The translations under genes and the position numbers were made by a program. From Streptomyces narbonensis (GTDB lineage Bacteria > Actinomycetota > Actinomycetes > Streptomycetales > Streptomycetaceae), in NCBI RefSeq assembly GCF_014649015.1, contig NZ_BMSF01000001.1, positions 62,001 to 126,000 on the forward strand: a stretch of 64,000 bases of DNA, read 5' to 3'. Position 1 is the first letter of the stretch; every line of letters begins with the position of its first letter. A model generated the notes under the pieces. That model saw nothing but the letters and a program-made list of their open reading frames with translations, had not been told where the DNA came from and searched no databases. This document shows positions 1 to 8,226 of the stretch, one piece after another.

Positions 1-1
1 G

Positions 2-277
2 CGGGTCTACGGCGCGATCGGCCTCGTCGACCTGGAGGCCCCGCCCGAGCTGCTCGGACCCGCCCTCGGCTCGCTGCGGATCTTCGCCGGGTACGCGGGC
101 TGGGGCCCCGGCCAGCTGGAGGCGGAGCTCGGCGACGGAGCCTGGTACGTGGTCGAGTCGGAGCCCGGCGACGTCTCCTCGCCGCACCCCGAAACCCTCT
201 GGCGGCAGGTCCTGCGCCGCCAGCGCGGCGAACTCGCCATGATCGCGACGTACCCCGACGACCCGTCCCTCAACTGA
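2..277 (+). CDS. YqgE/AlgH family protein (3' end only)
   Basis: The last 91 codons of a gene that begins before the window. The readable end runs from RVYGAIGLVDLEAPPE to the TGA and contains FAGYAGWGPGQLEAEL and a Trp-rich segment. This is the typical C-terminal half of the YqgE/AlgH (DUF179) fold, where a G-Y-x-G-W-x-x-G-Q-L-E signature is diagnostic. The family is small, cytosolic and of unclear biochemical function; in Pseudomonas AlgH affects alginate production. A DUF3039 gene follows after 30 bp with its own promoter. The N-terminal half cannot be assessed. Confidence 0.85.
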   Translation, partial: RVYGAIGLVDLEAPPELLGPALGSLRIFAGYAGWGPGQLEAELGDGAWYVVESEPGDVSSPHPETLWRQVLRRQRGELAMIATYPDDPSLN

Positions 278-293
278 GCCCGACGGCTTTCAG

Positions 294-299
294 TACCCT
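294..299 (+). promoter_or_regulatory. Putative -10 box of a leaderless promoter
   Basis: TACCCT sits 8 bp before the ATG of the DUF3039 gene, and no purine-rich ribosome binding site lies between. This spacing fits a transcript that starts at the A of the ATG, a common arrangement in Streptomyces. A clear -35 box is not evident. Confidence 0.4.
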
Positions 300-307
300 T
301 GGCGGTT

Positions 308-595
308 ATGAGCACTCTCGAGCCCGAGCGCGGGGCAGGTACGGGAACCCTCGTGGAGCCGACTCCGCAGGTGTCCCACGGTGACGGCGACCACGAGCGC
401 TACGCCCACTACGTCCAGAAGGACAAGATCATGGCGAGCGCCCTCGACGGGACTCCCGTCGTGGCGCTGTGCGGAAAGGTCTGGGTACCGGGGCGCGACC
501 CCAAGAAGTACCCGGTCTGTCCGATGTGCAAGGAGATCTACGAGTCCATGGGCGCCGGCGGTGGCGACAAGGACAAGGGCGGCAAGGACAAGTAA
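308..595 (+). CDS. DUF3039 domain protein
   Basis: A 95-residue protein starting MSTLEPERGAGTG. The core reads HYVQKDKIMASALDGTPVVA, then VALCGKVWVPGRDP and YPVCPMCKEIYESM. The three Cys residues, two as CPMC, suggest a metal site. The tail is rich in Gly, Lys and Asp. This matches the actinobacterial DUF3039 family, small conserved proteins of unknown role. An in-frame TTG lies three codons upstream, but the ATG is preferred because it is 8 bp from a -10-like TACCCT. Function is unknown. Confidence 0.8.
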   Translation: MSTLEPERGAGTGTLVEPTPQVSHGDGDHERYAHYVQKDKIMASALDGTPVVALCGKVWVPGRDPKKYPVCPMCKEIYESMGAGGGDKDKGGKDK

Positions 596-630
596 CCGGA
601 TCTCGCGGATCCGGTAACTCCTGACGTCGG

Positions 631-679
631 GGACGGCCCCCGTCGTGCGTGCTTCAGCACGTGCGACGGGGGCCGTTCC
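631..679 (+). terminator. Strong hairpin terminator after the DUF3039 gene
   Basis: A near-perfect stem of about 20 bp: GGACGGCCCCCGTCG on the left pairs with CGACGGGGGCCGTTCC on the right, and the inner arms CGTGC/GCACG close a short TTCA loop. It separates the YqgE/DUF3039 genes from the sugar transporter operon. Confidence 0.75.
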
Positions 680-747
680 GCGTTCTGTGCGCCCTCCGCG
701 TCCCTCCGCTCCGTTGCGCAGGGTGCTTTCGCCGGTCACGGAGTGGT

Positions 748-767
748 TGAGGTGGTCGAGACCTCTT
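748..767 (+). promoter_or_regulatory. DasR-type operator (dre-like site)
   Basis: The core TGGTCGAGACCT closely matches the palindromic consensus recognised by DasR, the GlcNAc-responsive GntR-family repressor of Streptomyces (core TGGTCTAGACC). It lies just upstream of a good -35/-10 pair and about 95 bp before the sugar-binding lipoprotein. That gene's operon ends with a beta-N-acetylhexosaminidase, the kind of target DasR controls. Position and target both support the assignment; binding is inferred. Confidence 0.6.
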
Positions 768-795
768 GTCCGCTCACCGGAACCGCGCCTAACCT
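766..795 (+). promoter_or_regulatory. Predicted promoter of the amino-sugar ABC/GH20 operon
   Basis: TTGTCC and TAACCT are separated by 18 bp, a good housekeeping-sigma promoter. The -35 box touches the right edge of the DasR-like site, so a bound repressor would occlude it. Further downstream (811-823) is a second small palindrome, GAGCGAAACGCTC, that could bind another regulator. Confidence 0.5.
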
Positions 796-859
796 CACGC
801 GTGTTGTGCAGAGCGAAACGCTCATTGCGTATGTTGCAACGCCCTGGAGGGGATCCGCC

Positions 860-2170
860 ATGAAGCTTCCTGCCCGCCTCACCGCCCCGGCCGCCGCACT
901 CCTGCTCGCGGGCCTCACCGCCACCGCCTGCGCGCCCCATCCGCAGACTGCGAACGGCAAGGCCGCGGCGGACGAGAAGAGCGGCACCCTGCGCGTCTGG
1001 CTCTTCCAGGAGGTGAGCAACAAGCCCAAGGAACAGGTCGTCGCCCAGGCCGTCACCGCCTTCGAGAAGCGCAACCAGGGCGCGAAGGTCGAGGTCGAGT
1101 ACATCCCCGTCGAGACCCGCGCCCAGCGCGTCAAGGCCGCCTTCAACGACCCCAGGTCCGCGCCCGACCTCATCGAGTACGGCAACACCGACACCGCCGG
1201 ATACGTCAAGGACGGCGGACTCGCCGACATCAGCGCCGAGTTCGCGGCCTGGGACGAGGCCAAGGACACCGACCCGACGGCCCGGAAGTCCGTCACCGTC
1301 GGCGGCAAGGTCTACGGCTCCCCGCTCTTCGTCGGCCTCCGCGCCCTCTACTACCGCACCGACGTCTTCAAGGAACTCGGCCTCACCGCCCCCAAGAGCC
1401 AGGCCGAACTCGTCTCCACCGCCAAGAAGATCCGCAAGGCGAAGCCCGAGCTGTACGGCATCGCCGTCGGCGGCGCCTACACCTACGGCGCCATGCCCTT
1501 CGTCTGGGCCGCCGGCGGCGAACTCGCCACCGAGGAGGGCGGCTCCTACAAGGCGGCGGTCAACAGCGAGGCGGCGCGCGAGGGCATCGCCACGTACGCC
1601 TCGCTCTTCGGAGACGACAACTGCCCGGCCGCCAAGTGCGCCCAGATGGGCGGCAACGCGACCGTCACCGCCTTCGCCTCCGGCAAGGCGGCCATGGCCA
1701 TCGGCGGCGACTTCAGCCACGCGGCCGTCGAGGCCGGCACGGTCAAGGGCAAGTACGCGGTCGTCCCGCTGCCCGGCACGGCCCCCGGCTCGATCGCCCC
1801 GGCCTTCGCCGGCGGCAACAACATCGGCGTCCTCAAGAGCACCTCGCACCGCACCCTCGCCGTCGACCTCCTGAAGTCCCTCACCGGCAAGGACACCCAG
1901 GGCAAGCTCTTCGACGCGATGGGCTTCCTGCCCACCTACACCGACGTACGGGCCGCCGCCGCACAGCGCCAGCCCTTCGTGAAGCCCTTCATCGACACCC
2001 TCGACGCCGGCACCAGGTTCGTCCCGGCGTCACCCGGCTGGGACCAGATCGACTCCTCCCTCGTCCTGCCGACGATGTTCCAGGAGGTCGTGAGCGGCCG
2101 TAAGGACGTCAAGGCGGCGGCCGACGACGCCGCGAAGAAGATGGACGCGGCCTTCGCGCCGACGAGCTGA
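860..2170 (+). CDS. Sugar ABC transporter substrate-binding lipoprotein
   Basis: A 436-residue extracellular solute-binding protein of the carbohydrate (MalE/family 1) type. The N-terminus is a lipoprotein signal with lipobox LTATAC (Cys at residue 24), so the protein is anchored outside the membrane. The core shows the family pattern: TLRVWLFQEV, AFEKRNQGAKVEVEYIP, DLIEYGNTDTAGYVKDGGLADI and a C-terminal FQEVVSGRKDVKAA segment. The ATG follows a GGAGGGG ribosome binding site. Two permeases and a GH20 hexosaminidase follow in one operon, and a DasR-like site precedes it, so the ligand is probably GlcNAc, chitobiose or a related amino sugar. No ATPase is encoded here; a shared MsiK-type ATPase is the usual solution in Streptomyces (inference). 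Confidence 0.88.
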   Translation: MKLPARLTAPAAALLLAGLTATACAPHPQTANGKAAADEKSGTLRVWLFQEVSNKPKEQVVAQAVTAFEKRNQGAKVEVEYIPVETRAQRVKAAFNDPRSAPDLIEYGNTDTAGYVKDGGLADISAEFAAWDEAKDTDPTARKSVTVGGKVYGSPLFVGLRALYYRTDVFKELGLTAPKSQAELVSTAKKIRKAKPELYGIAVGGAYTYGAMPFVWAAGGELATEEGGSYKAAVNSEAAREGIATYASLFGDDNCPAAKCAQMGGNATVTAFASGKAAMAIGGDFSHAAVEAGTVKGKYAVVPLPGTAPGSIAPAFAGGNNIGVLKSTSHRTLAVDLLKSLTGKDTQGKLFDAMGFLPTYTDVRAAAAQRQPFVKPFIDTLDAGTRFVPASPGWDQIDSSLVLPTMFQEVVSGRKDVKAAADDAAKKMDAAFAPTS

Positions 2171-2179
2171 GCCGCCCGC

Positions 2180-3169
2180 ATGACGACCCCCGACACCACC
2201 CCGGGCACGGCCTCCACCACGCTCCCGGCCCCCCGCGGCCGCACCCGGACCGCCCCCCGCGCCCCCAAGCCCACCCGTACCGCCACCCGGCGCCGCGCCG
2301 GCGCCTGGACCCCCTGGCTGTACCTCCTGCCCGCCCTCGCCGTCATCGGCGGACTCCTCGTCTACCCCGTCTACCAGCTCGGCCTCATCTCCTTCCTGGA
2401 GTACACCCAGGCCCAGGTCAGCGGCGGCGAACCCACGTACTTCAAGGGCTTCGGCAACTACACGGCCCTCTTCACCGACCCCCAGTTCTGGCAGGTCCTC
2501 CTCGCCACCGTCCTCTTCGCCGCCGCCTGCGTCGTCACCACGCTCGCCGTCGGCTGCGCCCTCGCGGTCCTCCTGACCCGCGTCCGGGCCCTGCCGCGGC
2601 TCGCCCTCATGGTGGCCGCGCTCGGCGCCTGGGCCACGCCCGCCGTCACCGGCTCCACCGTCTGGGTCTTCCTCTTCGACCCCGACTTCGGCCCGGTGAA
2701 CAGGCTCCTCGGCCTGGGCGACTTCTCCTGGACGTACGGGCGGTACAGCGCCTTCGCCCTCGTCCTCCTCGAAGTCGTGTGGTGTTCCTTCCCGTTCGTG
2801 ATGGTCACCGTCTACGCCGGCATCAAGGCCATCCCGTCCGAGGTCCTGGAGGCCGCGGCCCTCGACGGCGCCTCGCAGTGGCGGATCTGGCGCTCGGTCA
2901 TGGCGCCGATGCTCCGGCCGATCCTGGTCGTCGTCACCATCCAGTCGATCATCTGGGACTTCAAGCTCTTCACCCAGATCTACGTGATGACCAACGGCGG
3001 CGGCATCGCCGGCCAGAACCTCGTCCTCAACGTGTACGCGTACCAGAAGGCCTTCGCCTCGTCCCAGTACAGCCTGGGCTCGGCGATCGGCGTGGTCATG
3101 CTGCTGATCCTGCTGGCCGTGACCCTGGTCTACCTGCGGCTCCTGCGACGCCAGGGAGAAGAACTTTGA
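2180..3169 (+). CDS. Sugar ABC transporter permease (MalF/UgpA type)
   Basis: A 329-residue integral membrane protein. After an Ala/Pro/Arg/Thr-rich cytoplasmic N-terminus of about 40 residues come six predicted membrane spans, the first reading LYLLPALAVIGGLLVYPVY. The coupling motif that contacts the ATPase is present as EVLEAAALDGASQWRIWRSV, the EAA loop typical of binding-protein-dependent sugar permeases. It starts 9 bp after the binding-protein gene and overlaps the second permease by 4 bp. It forms the membrane channel together with that second permease. Confidence 0.88.
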   Translation: MTTPDTTPGTASTTLPAPRGRTRTAPRAPKPTRTATRRRAGAWTPWLYLLPALAVIGGLLVYPVYQLGLISFLEYTQAQVSGGEPTYFKGFGNYTALFTDPQFWQVLLATVLFAAACVVTTLAVGCALAVLLTRVRALPRLALMVAALGAWATPAVTGSTVWVFLFDPDFGPVNRLLGLGDFSWTYGRYSAFALVLLEVVWCSFPFVMVTVYAGIKAIPSEVLEAAALDGASQWRIWRSVMAPMLRPILVVVTIQSIIWDFKLFTQIYVMTNGGGIAGQNLVLNVYAYQKAFASSQYSLGSAIGVVMLLILLAVTLVYLRLLRRQGEEL

Positions 3170-4005
3170 CCTCACTCCGGATACGCCGGCCGGGGCGGCT
3201 CGTCGCCGAGGCGGTCACGCTGCTCGTCGCGGCGGCCGTCGCCTTCCCGCTGTACTGGATGGTCCTCTCGGCCCTCAAGCCGGCGGGCGAGATCCAGTCG
3301 ACCGAGCCCCGGCCGTGGACGCTCTCCCCGTCCCTCGACTCCTTCCGGCGCGTCTTCGACCAGCAGGAGTTCGGCCGCTACTTCCTCAACTCGCTGATCG
3401 TGGCCGGCACGGTCGTCCTTGCCTCCGCGCTCATCGCCTTTCTGGCGGCGACGGCGGTCACGCGGTTCCGCTTCCGGTTCCGGACGACGCTCCTCGTCAT
3501 GTTCCTGGTCGCCCAGATGGTGCCGGTCGAGGCGCTCACCATCCCGCTGTTCTTCCTCATGCGGGACTTCGGCCAGCTCAACACCCTCGGCTCGCTGATC
3601 CTGCCGCACCTCGCCTTCTCGCTCCCCTTCGCGATCTGGATGCTCCGGGGCTTCGTCAAGGCGGTCCCCGAGGCCCTGGAGGAACAGGCCCAGATCGACG
3701 GCGCGAGCCGAACGCGCTTCCTCTGGCAGATCCTCTTCCCGCTGGTCTTCCCCGGCCTCGTGGCGACGAGCGTCTTCTCGTTCATCTCGACCTGGAACGA
3801 CTTCCTCTTCGCGAAGTCCTTCCTCATCAGCGACACCTCGCAGTCGACCCTGCCGATGGCCCTGCTCGTCTTCTTCAAGCCCGACGAGAACGACTGGGGA
3901 GGCATCATGGCCGGCTCGACCGTGATGACCCTCCCGGTGCTCGTCTTCTTCGTACTCGTACAGCGCCGTCTGGTCTCGGGACTGGGCGGGGCGGTGAAGG
4001 ACTGA
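3166..4005 (+). CDS. Sugar ABC transporter permease (MalG/UgpE type)
   Basis: A 279-residue permease starting at a TTG that overlaps the stop of the preceding gene (TTGA), indicating translational coupling. The sequence begins MTSLRIRRPGRLVAEAV and has six predicted spans. The EAA loop is EALEEQAQIDGASRTRFLWQ. The C-terminus carries a hydrophobic segment ending in VQRRLVSGLGGAVKD, the usual end of MalG-like proteins. The same frame is open far upstream, but that sequence lies inside the first permease and is Arg/Pro/His-rich with no membrane character, so the TTG is chosen. Confidence 0.86.
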   Translation: MTSLRIRRPGRLVAEAVTLLVAAAVAFPLYWMVLSALKPAGEIQSTEPRPWTLSPSLDSFRRVFDQQEFGRYFLNSLIVAGTVVLASALIAFLAATAVTRFRFRFRTTLLVMFLVAQMVPVEALTIPLFFLMRDFGQLNTLGSLILPHLAFSLPFAIWMLRGFVKAVPEALEEQAQIDGASRTRFLWQILFPLVFPGLVATSVFSFISTWNDFLFAKSFLISDTSQSTLPMALLVFFKPDENDWGGIMAGSTVMTLPVLVFFVLVQRRLVSGLGGAVKD

Positions 4006-4009
4006 CGCG

Positions 4010-5650
4010 ATGACCGCAGACCACGCCCTGATCCCCGCACCCCTCCTCGTGCGCCGCCCGTCCACCCCCGGCGCCGTCCCCCTCGACGAGCGGACCACCC
4101 TCGACGCGGGACCCGGCACCGAATCCGCCGCCCGCGGGCTCCGCACCGCCCTGGGCGCCGCCACCGGACTGCCCCTGGCCGACGGCGCCGGACCGCACGC
4201 GATCCGGCTGCGGATCAGCCCGGAGGTCGAGCGGGAGCACGGCCCCGAGGGCTACCGCCTCACCACGGAGGACCCCGACGCGGCCGTCCTCGTCGAGGGC
4301 GGCGGCCCCGCCGGGGTGTTCTGGGGGACCCAGACCCTCCGGCAGCTCCTCGGCCCGGAGGCGTACCGCAAGGCGCCCGTGACGGACGGGAAGTGGGAGC
4401 TGCCCCGGATCACCGTCGCGGACCGGCCACGCTTCGGCTGGCGCGGGCTCCTCCTCGACGTCTCCCGGCACTTCCTGCCCAAGGACGACGTCCTGCGCCA
4501 GCTCGACCTGCTCGCCGCCCACAAGCTCAACGTCTTCCACTTCCACCTCACCGACGACCAGGGCTGGCGCATCGAGATCAAGCGCCACCCGAAGCTCACC
4601 GAGGTCGGCGCCCGGCGGTCCCGCAGCAAGTGGGGCCACCGGGCCTCGCCCCTCTGGGACGACACCCCGCACGGCGGGTTCTACACCCAGGACGACATCC
4701 GCGAGATCGTCGCCTACGCCGCCGAGCGGCACATCACCGTCGTCCCCGAGATCGACCTCCCCGGCCACGCGCAGGCCGCCATCGCCGCCTACCCCGAGCT
4801 CGGCAACACCGACGTCGTCGACACCGCCGCCCTCACCGTCTGGGACACCTGGGGCGTCAACCCGAACGTCCTGGCCCCCACCGAGGCCGTCCTGCGCTTC
4901 TACGAGGGCGTCCTGGAGGAGGTCCTCGCTCTCTTCCCGTCCACCTTCGTCCACATCGGCGGCGACGAGTGCCCCAAGGACCAGTGGAAGGCCTCCCCGG
5001 CCGCCCAGGCCCGCATCGAGGAGCTGGGCGTCGGGGACGAGGACGGCCTCCAGGCCTGGTTCGTCCGCCACTTCGACCGCTGGCTCGCCGCGCGCGGACG
5101 CCGCCTGATCGGCTGGGACGAGATCCTGGAGGGCGGCCTCGCGGAGGGCGCCGCCGTCTCCTCCTGGCGGGGATACGCGGGCGGGATCACCGCCGCCGAG
5201 GCAGGCCACGACGTCGTCATGTGCCCCGAGCAGCAGGTGTACCTGGACCACCGTCAGGCGCCGGGCGAGGACGAGCCGATGCCCATCGGGTACGTCCGCA
5301 CCCTGGAGGACGTCTACCGCTTCGAGCCCGTCCCGCCGGGCCTCTCGCCGGAGGCAGCCGCCCACATCCTGGGAACCCAGGCCAACGTCTGGACCGAGGT
5401 CATGGAGAACCGGGCCCGCGTCGACTACCAGGTCTTCCCCCGCCTCGCCGCCTTCGCCGAGGTCGCCTGGTCCACGCTGCCCGCCCCGGACGAGCGCGAC
5501 TACCCGGGCTTCGAGCGCCGGATGGAGACCCACTACCGCCGCCTCGACGCCCTCGGCGTCGACTACCGACCGCCCGCCGGCCCCCACCCCTGGCAGCGGC
5601 GTCCGGGAGTGCTCGGCAGGCCCCTGGAGGGGGCGCCCCCGATCGTGTGA
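4010..5650 (+). CDS. GH20 beta-N-acetylhexosaminidase
   Basis: A 546-residue glycoside hydrolase family 20 enzyme that removes terminal GlcNAc/GalNAc from chitooligosaccharides or glycans. Residues 1-140 form the GH20b-like N-terminal domain, ending in GVFWGTQTLRQLL. The (beta/alpha)8 domain starts at RFGWRGLLLDVSRHF. The catalytic Asp-Glu pair is D319-E320 in HIGGDECPK, and other signatures are HFHLTDDQGWR and EIDLPGHAQAA. There is no obvious signal peptide, so it probably acts inside the cell on imported sugars. It begins 4 bp after the second permease, so uptake and hydrolysis are co-expressed, plausibly under DasR. Confidence 0.92.
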   Translation: MTADHALIPAPLLVRRPSTPGAVPLDERTTLDAGPGTESAARGLRTALGAATGLPLADGAGPHAIRLRISPEVEREHGPEGYRLTTEDPDAAVLVEGGGPAGVFWGTQTLRQLLGPEAYRKAPVTDGKWELPRITVADRPRFGWRGLLLDVSRHFLPKDDVLRQLDLLAAHKLNVFHFHLTDDQGWRIEIKRHPKLTEVGARRSRSKWGHRASPLWDDTPHGGFYTQDDIREIVAYAAERHITVVPEIDLPGHAQAAIAAYPELGNTDVVDTAALTVWDTWGVNPNVLAPTEAVLRFYEGVLEEVLALFPSTFVHIGGDECPKDQWKASPAAQARIEELGVGDEDGLQAWFVRHFDRWLAARGRRLIGWDEILEGGLAEGAAVSSWRGYAGGITAAEAGHDVVMCPEQQVYLDHRQAPGEDEPMPIGYVRTLEDVYRFEPVPPGLSPEAAAHILGTQANVWTEVMENRARVDYQVFPRLAAFAEVAWSTLPAPDERDYPGFERRMETHYRRLDALGVDYRPPAGPHPWQRRPGVLGRPLEGAPPIV

Positions 5651-5899
5651 GGCAGCTCGTGTCCCCGGTTCACCCAAGAGCGGCGAAAGGGGAGTTACCG
5701 TCCCGCATGGGGCGTCCCGGACGGAACAGTCCTTCGTGGACCCTCGCGCCGGACGGCTCGGAAGATGTGCCAGAGTTGCCACGTCCGGCCTGTGAGCACG
5801 TACGGTACGCCCACACGCAGGCGCGAGCGCAGACGTGACAGCAGGCGCGACGGCCGGGCACAGTCGGGGACCACCGGGACACCGGGAAGGGGCAGCGGG

Positions 5900-6775
5900 T
5901 TGACCACGCACGCACCACAGACGGCGCAGTCCGTGACGCTGCCCGCCTCGCTCGACGAGGCCGTGGCGGCGCTCACGGCCATGCCGGCCGCCGTGCCCGT
6001 CGCCGGCGGCACCGACCTGATGGCCGCCGTCAACAGAGGTCAGCTCCGTCCCGCCGGACTCGTCGGCCTGAGCCGCATCAACGAGATCCGCGGCTGGCAG
6101 TACCAGGACGGCCACGCCCTCCTCGGCGCGGGCCTCACCCACGCCCGGATGGGCCGCCCCGACTTCGCCGCCCTCATCCCGGCCCTCGCCGCCGCCTCCC
6201 GTGCCGCCGGCCCGCCCCAGATCCGCAACGCGGGCACCCTCGGCGGCAACGTGGTCACCGCCGCGCCGACCGGCGACTCGCTGCCCGTGCTCGCCGCCCT
6301 GGAGGCCGACCTCGTCGTCCTGGGCCCGCTCGGCAGCCGCGAGATCCCCGTCTCGCACCTCCTCGCCGGCCGCGACCTGCTGGCCCCCGGCGAGCTGGTC
6401 GGCTTCGTCCGCGTCCCGCTGCTCCACGCTCCCCAGGTCTTCCTCAAGGCCACCGGCCGCACCGGTCCGGCCCGCGCCACCGCCTCCGTCGCCGTCGTCC
6501 TCGACCCGGCCCGGCGCGGCGTGCGCTGCGCGGTCGGCGCCGTCGCCCCGATGCCCCTGCGCCCGCTGGAGGCGGAGCGCTGGATCGCCTCGCTGGTGGA
6601 CTGGGACAACGACCGCGGACTGGCCCCGGAGGCGCTCACCGCGTTCGGCGAGTACGTCGCCGCCGCCTGCATTCCGGACCCGCAGGGCGACGAACAGCTG
6701 CCGCCCGCCGTACTGCACCTGCGGCGCACCGTCGCCGCACTCGCCCGACGGGCACTGGGGAGGGCACTGGCATGA
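5900..6775 (+). CDS. Xanthine dehydrogenase-like FAD-binding subunit
   Basis: A 291-residue protein of the molybdopterin dehydrogenase FAD-binding family (CoxM/XdhB type), expected to pass electrons from the Fe-S subunit to NAD+ or another acceptor. The FAD motifs are present: AVPVAGGTDLMAAVNRG near residue 30 and IRNAGTLGGNVVTAAPTGDS near residue 110. A C-terminal CO-dehydrogenase flavoprotein domain follows. The TTG start is preceded by GGGAAGGGGC; the open frame extends about 45 codons further upstream without a good start. The 249 bp before it hold no gene. The stop overlaps the next ATG by 4 bp, so the three subunits are one operon. Confidence 0.85.
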   Translation: MTTHAPQTAQSVTLPASLDEAVAALTAMPAAVPVAGGTDLMAAVNRGQLRPAGLVGLSRINEIRGWQYQDGHALLGAGLTHARMGRPDFAALIPALAAASRAAGPPQIRNAGTLGGNVVTAAPTGDSLPVLAALEADLVVLGPLGSREIPVSHLLAGRDLLAPGELVGFVRVPLLHAPQVFLKATGRTGPARATASVAVVLDPARRGVRCAVGAVAPMPLRPLEAERWIASLVDWDNDRGLAPEALTAFGEYVAAACIPDPQGDEQLPPAVLHLRRTVAALARRALGRALA

Positions 6776-8226
6776 GCAACGAGCAACAGCACGGGAACCC
6801 GGGCGGCTGGGAGCCGATCCCGCAGAGCGAGGGGTACGACGGCGACGCGACCGCCTTCGTCCAGCTGCCGCCCGACTTCATGCTGGACGGCGTGCCCCTG
6901 GAGGCGCCGGGCCACGGCTACGTACCGCCGATGATCATGCCGCTGCAGCCGCTCACCCCGGCGGCGGCGACCGACCCCTCGGCGACGGGCACGTGGAACG
7001 TGCACCTGCCGACGGAGGCGGAGCAGGTCCAGCACTTCGACCAGGTCGAGCAGGTCCATGACTTCGGCCAGGGTCAGGGCCACGGCCACGGGCACGGGCA
7101 CGGGACGGAGTACTTCGCGCAGGGCGAGTACGTCCAGCACGCCGAGTACGCCGAGTACGTCGAGCACGCCGAGCACCTTCAGCACGTCGAGCACAGCGAG
7201 CACGTTCAGCACGCCGAGGCGTTCGGCCAGGGCCAGGACCCGCACGCGACGGCGGAGTGGAACTTCGCGGGCGCGGCGGGCTCCACGGGCCAGTGGGAGA
7301 TCCCGGTCGCCGCACCGGAGCCGGCCGCACCCGAGGCGGTCGTCCCGGAGACGGCCGTACCGGAGGCGGTCGAGCCCCCGCTTCCCCCCTCGTACGACCA
7401 GGCCCCGGCGACCCTGCCGGGCGGCGCCCCCGCGCCCTGGGCGCTGCCGGAGGAGCCGGCCGTCGAGGAGCCGGTCGCGGAGAGCGCCGCCGCGGAGAGC
7501 GCGGACGCCGACGCGGACGGCGCGGAGGCCGGCCCGGAGGAGGCTTCGGCGGAGGCCCCGGACGAGGTGCCGGCCGACGCCCCGGACGAGGTCCTGCCCG
7601 AGGGCCTCGACGCGACGGCCCCCGTGCCGAGCGTCCACGCCTCCACGGACAGCGACGAGCACCCCCACACCTCGTACACCCTGCGGGTCAACGGCACCGA
7701 CCGGCCCGTCACCGGATCCTGGATCGGTGAGTCCCTGCTCTACGTCCTGCGCGAGCGCCTCGGCCTCGCCGGGGCCAAGGACGGCTGCTCCCAGGGCGAG
7801 TGCGGCGCGTGCAACGTCCAGGTCGACGGCCGGCTCGTCGCCTCCTGCCTGGTGCCGGCGGCGACCGCCGCCGGATCCGAGGTGCGGACCGTCGAGGGCC
7901 TCGCCACCGAGGGCGAGCCGTCCGACGTGCAGCGGGCGATGTCGAAGTGCGGCACCGTGCAGTGCGGCTTCTGCATCCCGGGCATGTGCATGACCGTGCA
8001 TGACCTCCTGGAGGGCAACCACGCCCCCACCGAGCTGGAGACCCGCCAGGCCCTCGCCGGCAACCTCTGCCGCTGCTCGGGCTACCGGGGCGTCCTCGAA
8101 GCCGTACGGGACGTCGTCGCCGAGCGCGAGGCGAGCGCCGCGGCCACGGCGCCCACCGGTCCCGAGGCGGCCGAGCCCCGCGTACCGCACCAGATTCCCC
8201 ACGCGCACGACGGAGGCATGGCGTGA
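6772..8226 (+). CDS. 2Fe-2S subunit of a xanthine dehydrogenase-like enzyme with long His/Glu-rich extension
   Basis: A 484-residue protein whose last third is a normal 2Fe-2S electron-transfer subunit. A plant-ferredoxin-type domain starts at about residue 301 with CSQGECGACNVQVDG from C339. The [2Fe-2S]-binding-2 domain has CGFCIPGMC and NLCRCSGYRG. Stand-alone homologues are about 160-200 residues, so some 300 extra N-terminal residues are unusual. They comprise a Pro/Gly-rich start, a HGHGHGHGHG run, a repetitive YVEHAEHLQHVEHSEHVQH block (about residues 82-145), and an acidic Pro/Ala/Glu region. This extension looks disordered and potentially metal-binding. It is coupled by 4-bp overlaps to both flanking subunit genes. 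Confidence 0.85.
   Translation: MSNEQQHGNPGGWEPIPQSEGYDGDATAFVQLPPDFMLDGVPLEAPGHGYVPPMIMPLQPLTPAAATDPSATGTWNVHLPTEAEQVQHFDQVEQVHDFGQGQGHGHGHGHGTEYFAQGEYVQHAEYAEYVEHAEHLQHVEHSEHVQHAEAFGQGQDPHATAEWNFAGAAGSTGQWEIPVAAPEPAAPEAVVPETAVPEAVEPPLPPSYDQAPATLPGGAPAPWALPEEPAVEEPVAESAAAESADADADGAEAGPEEASAEAPDEVPADAPDEVLPEGLDATAPVPSVHASTDSDEHPHTSYTLRVNGTDRPVTGSWIGESLLYVLRERLGLAGAKDGCSQGECGACNVQVDGRLVASCLVPAATAAGSEVRTVEGLATEGEPSDVQRAMSKCGTVQCGFCIPGMCMTVHDLLEGNHAPTELETRQALAGNLCRCSGYRGVLEAVRDVVAEREASAAATAPTGPEAAEPRVPHQIPHAHDGGMA

Noticed and set aside
5765..5899. N-terminal extension of the FAD-binding subunit
   Set aside because: The extra codons are Arg/Ser/Cys-rich and unlike the family, and a good ribosome binding site lies before the TTG at 5900.
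3905..6718. 937-codon minus-strand open frame opposite the GH20 and FAD-subunit genes
   Set aside because: Low-complexity Gly/Asp/Val translation typical of GC-rich antisense; the plus strand has clear enzyme motifs.
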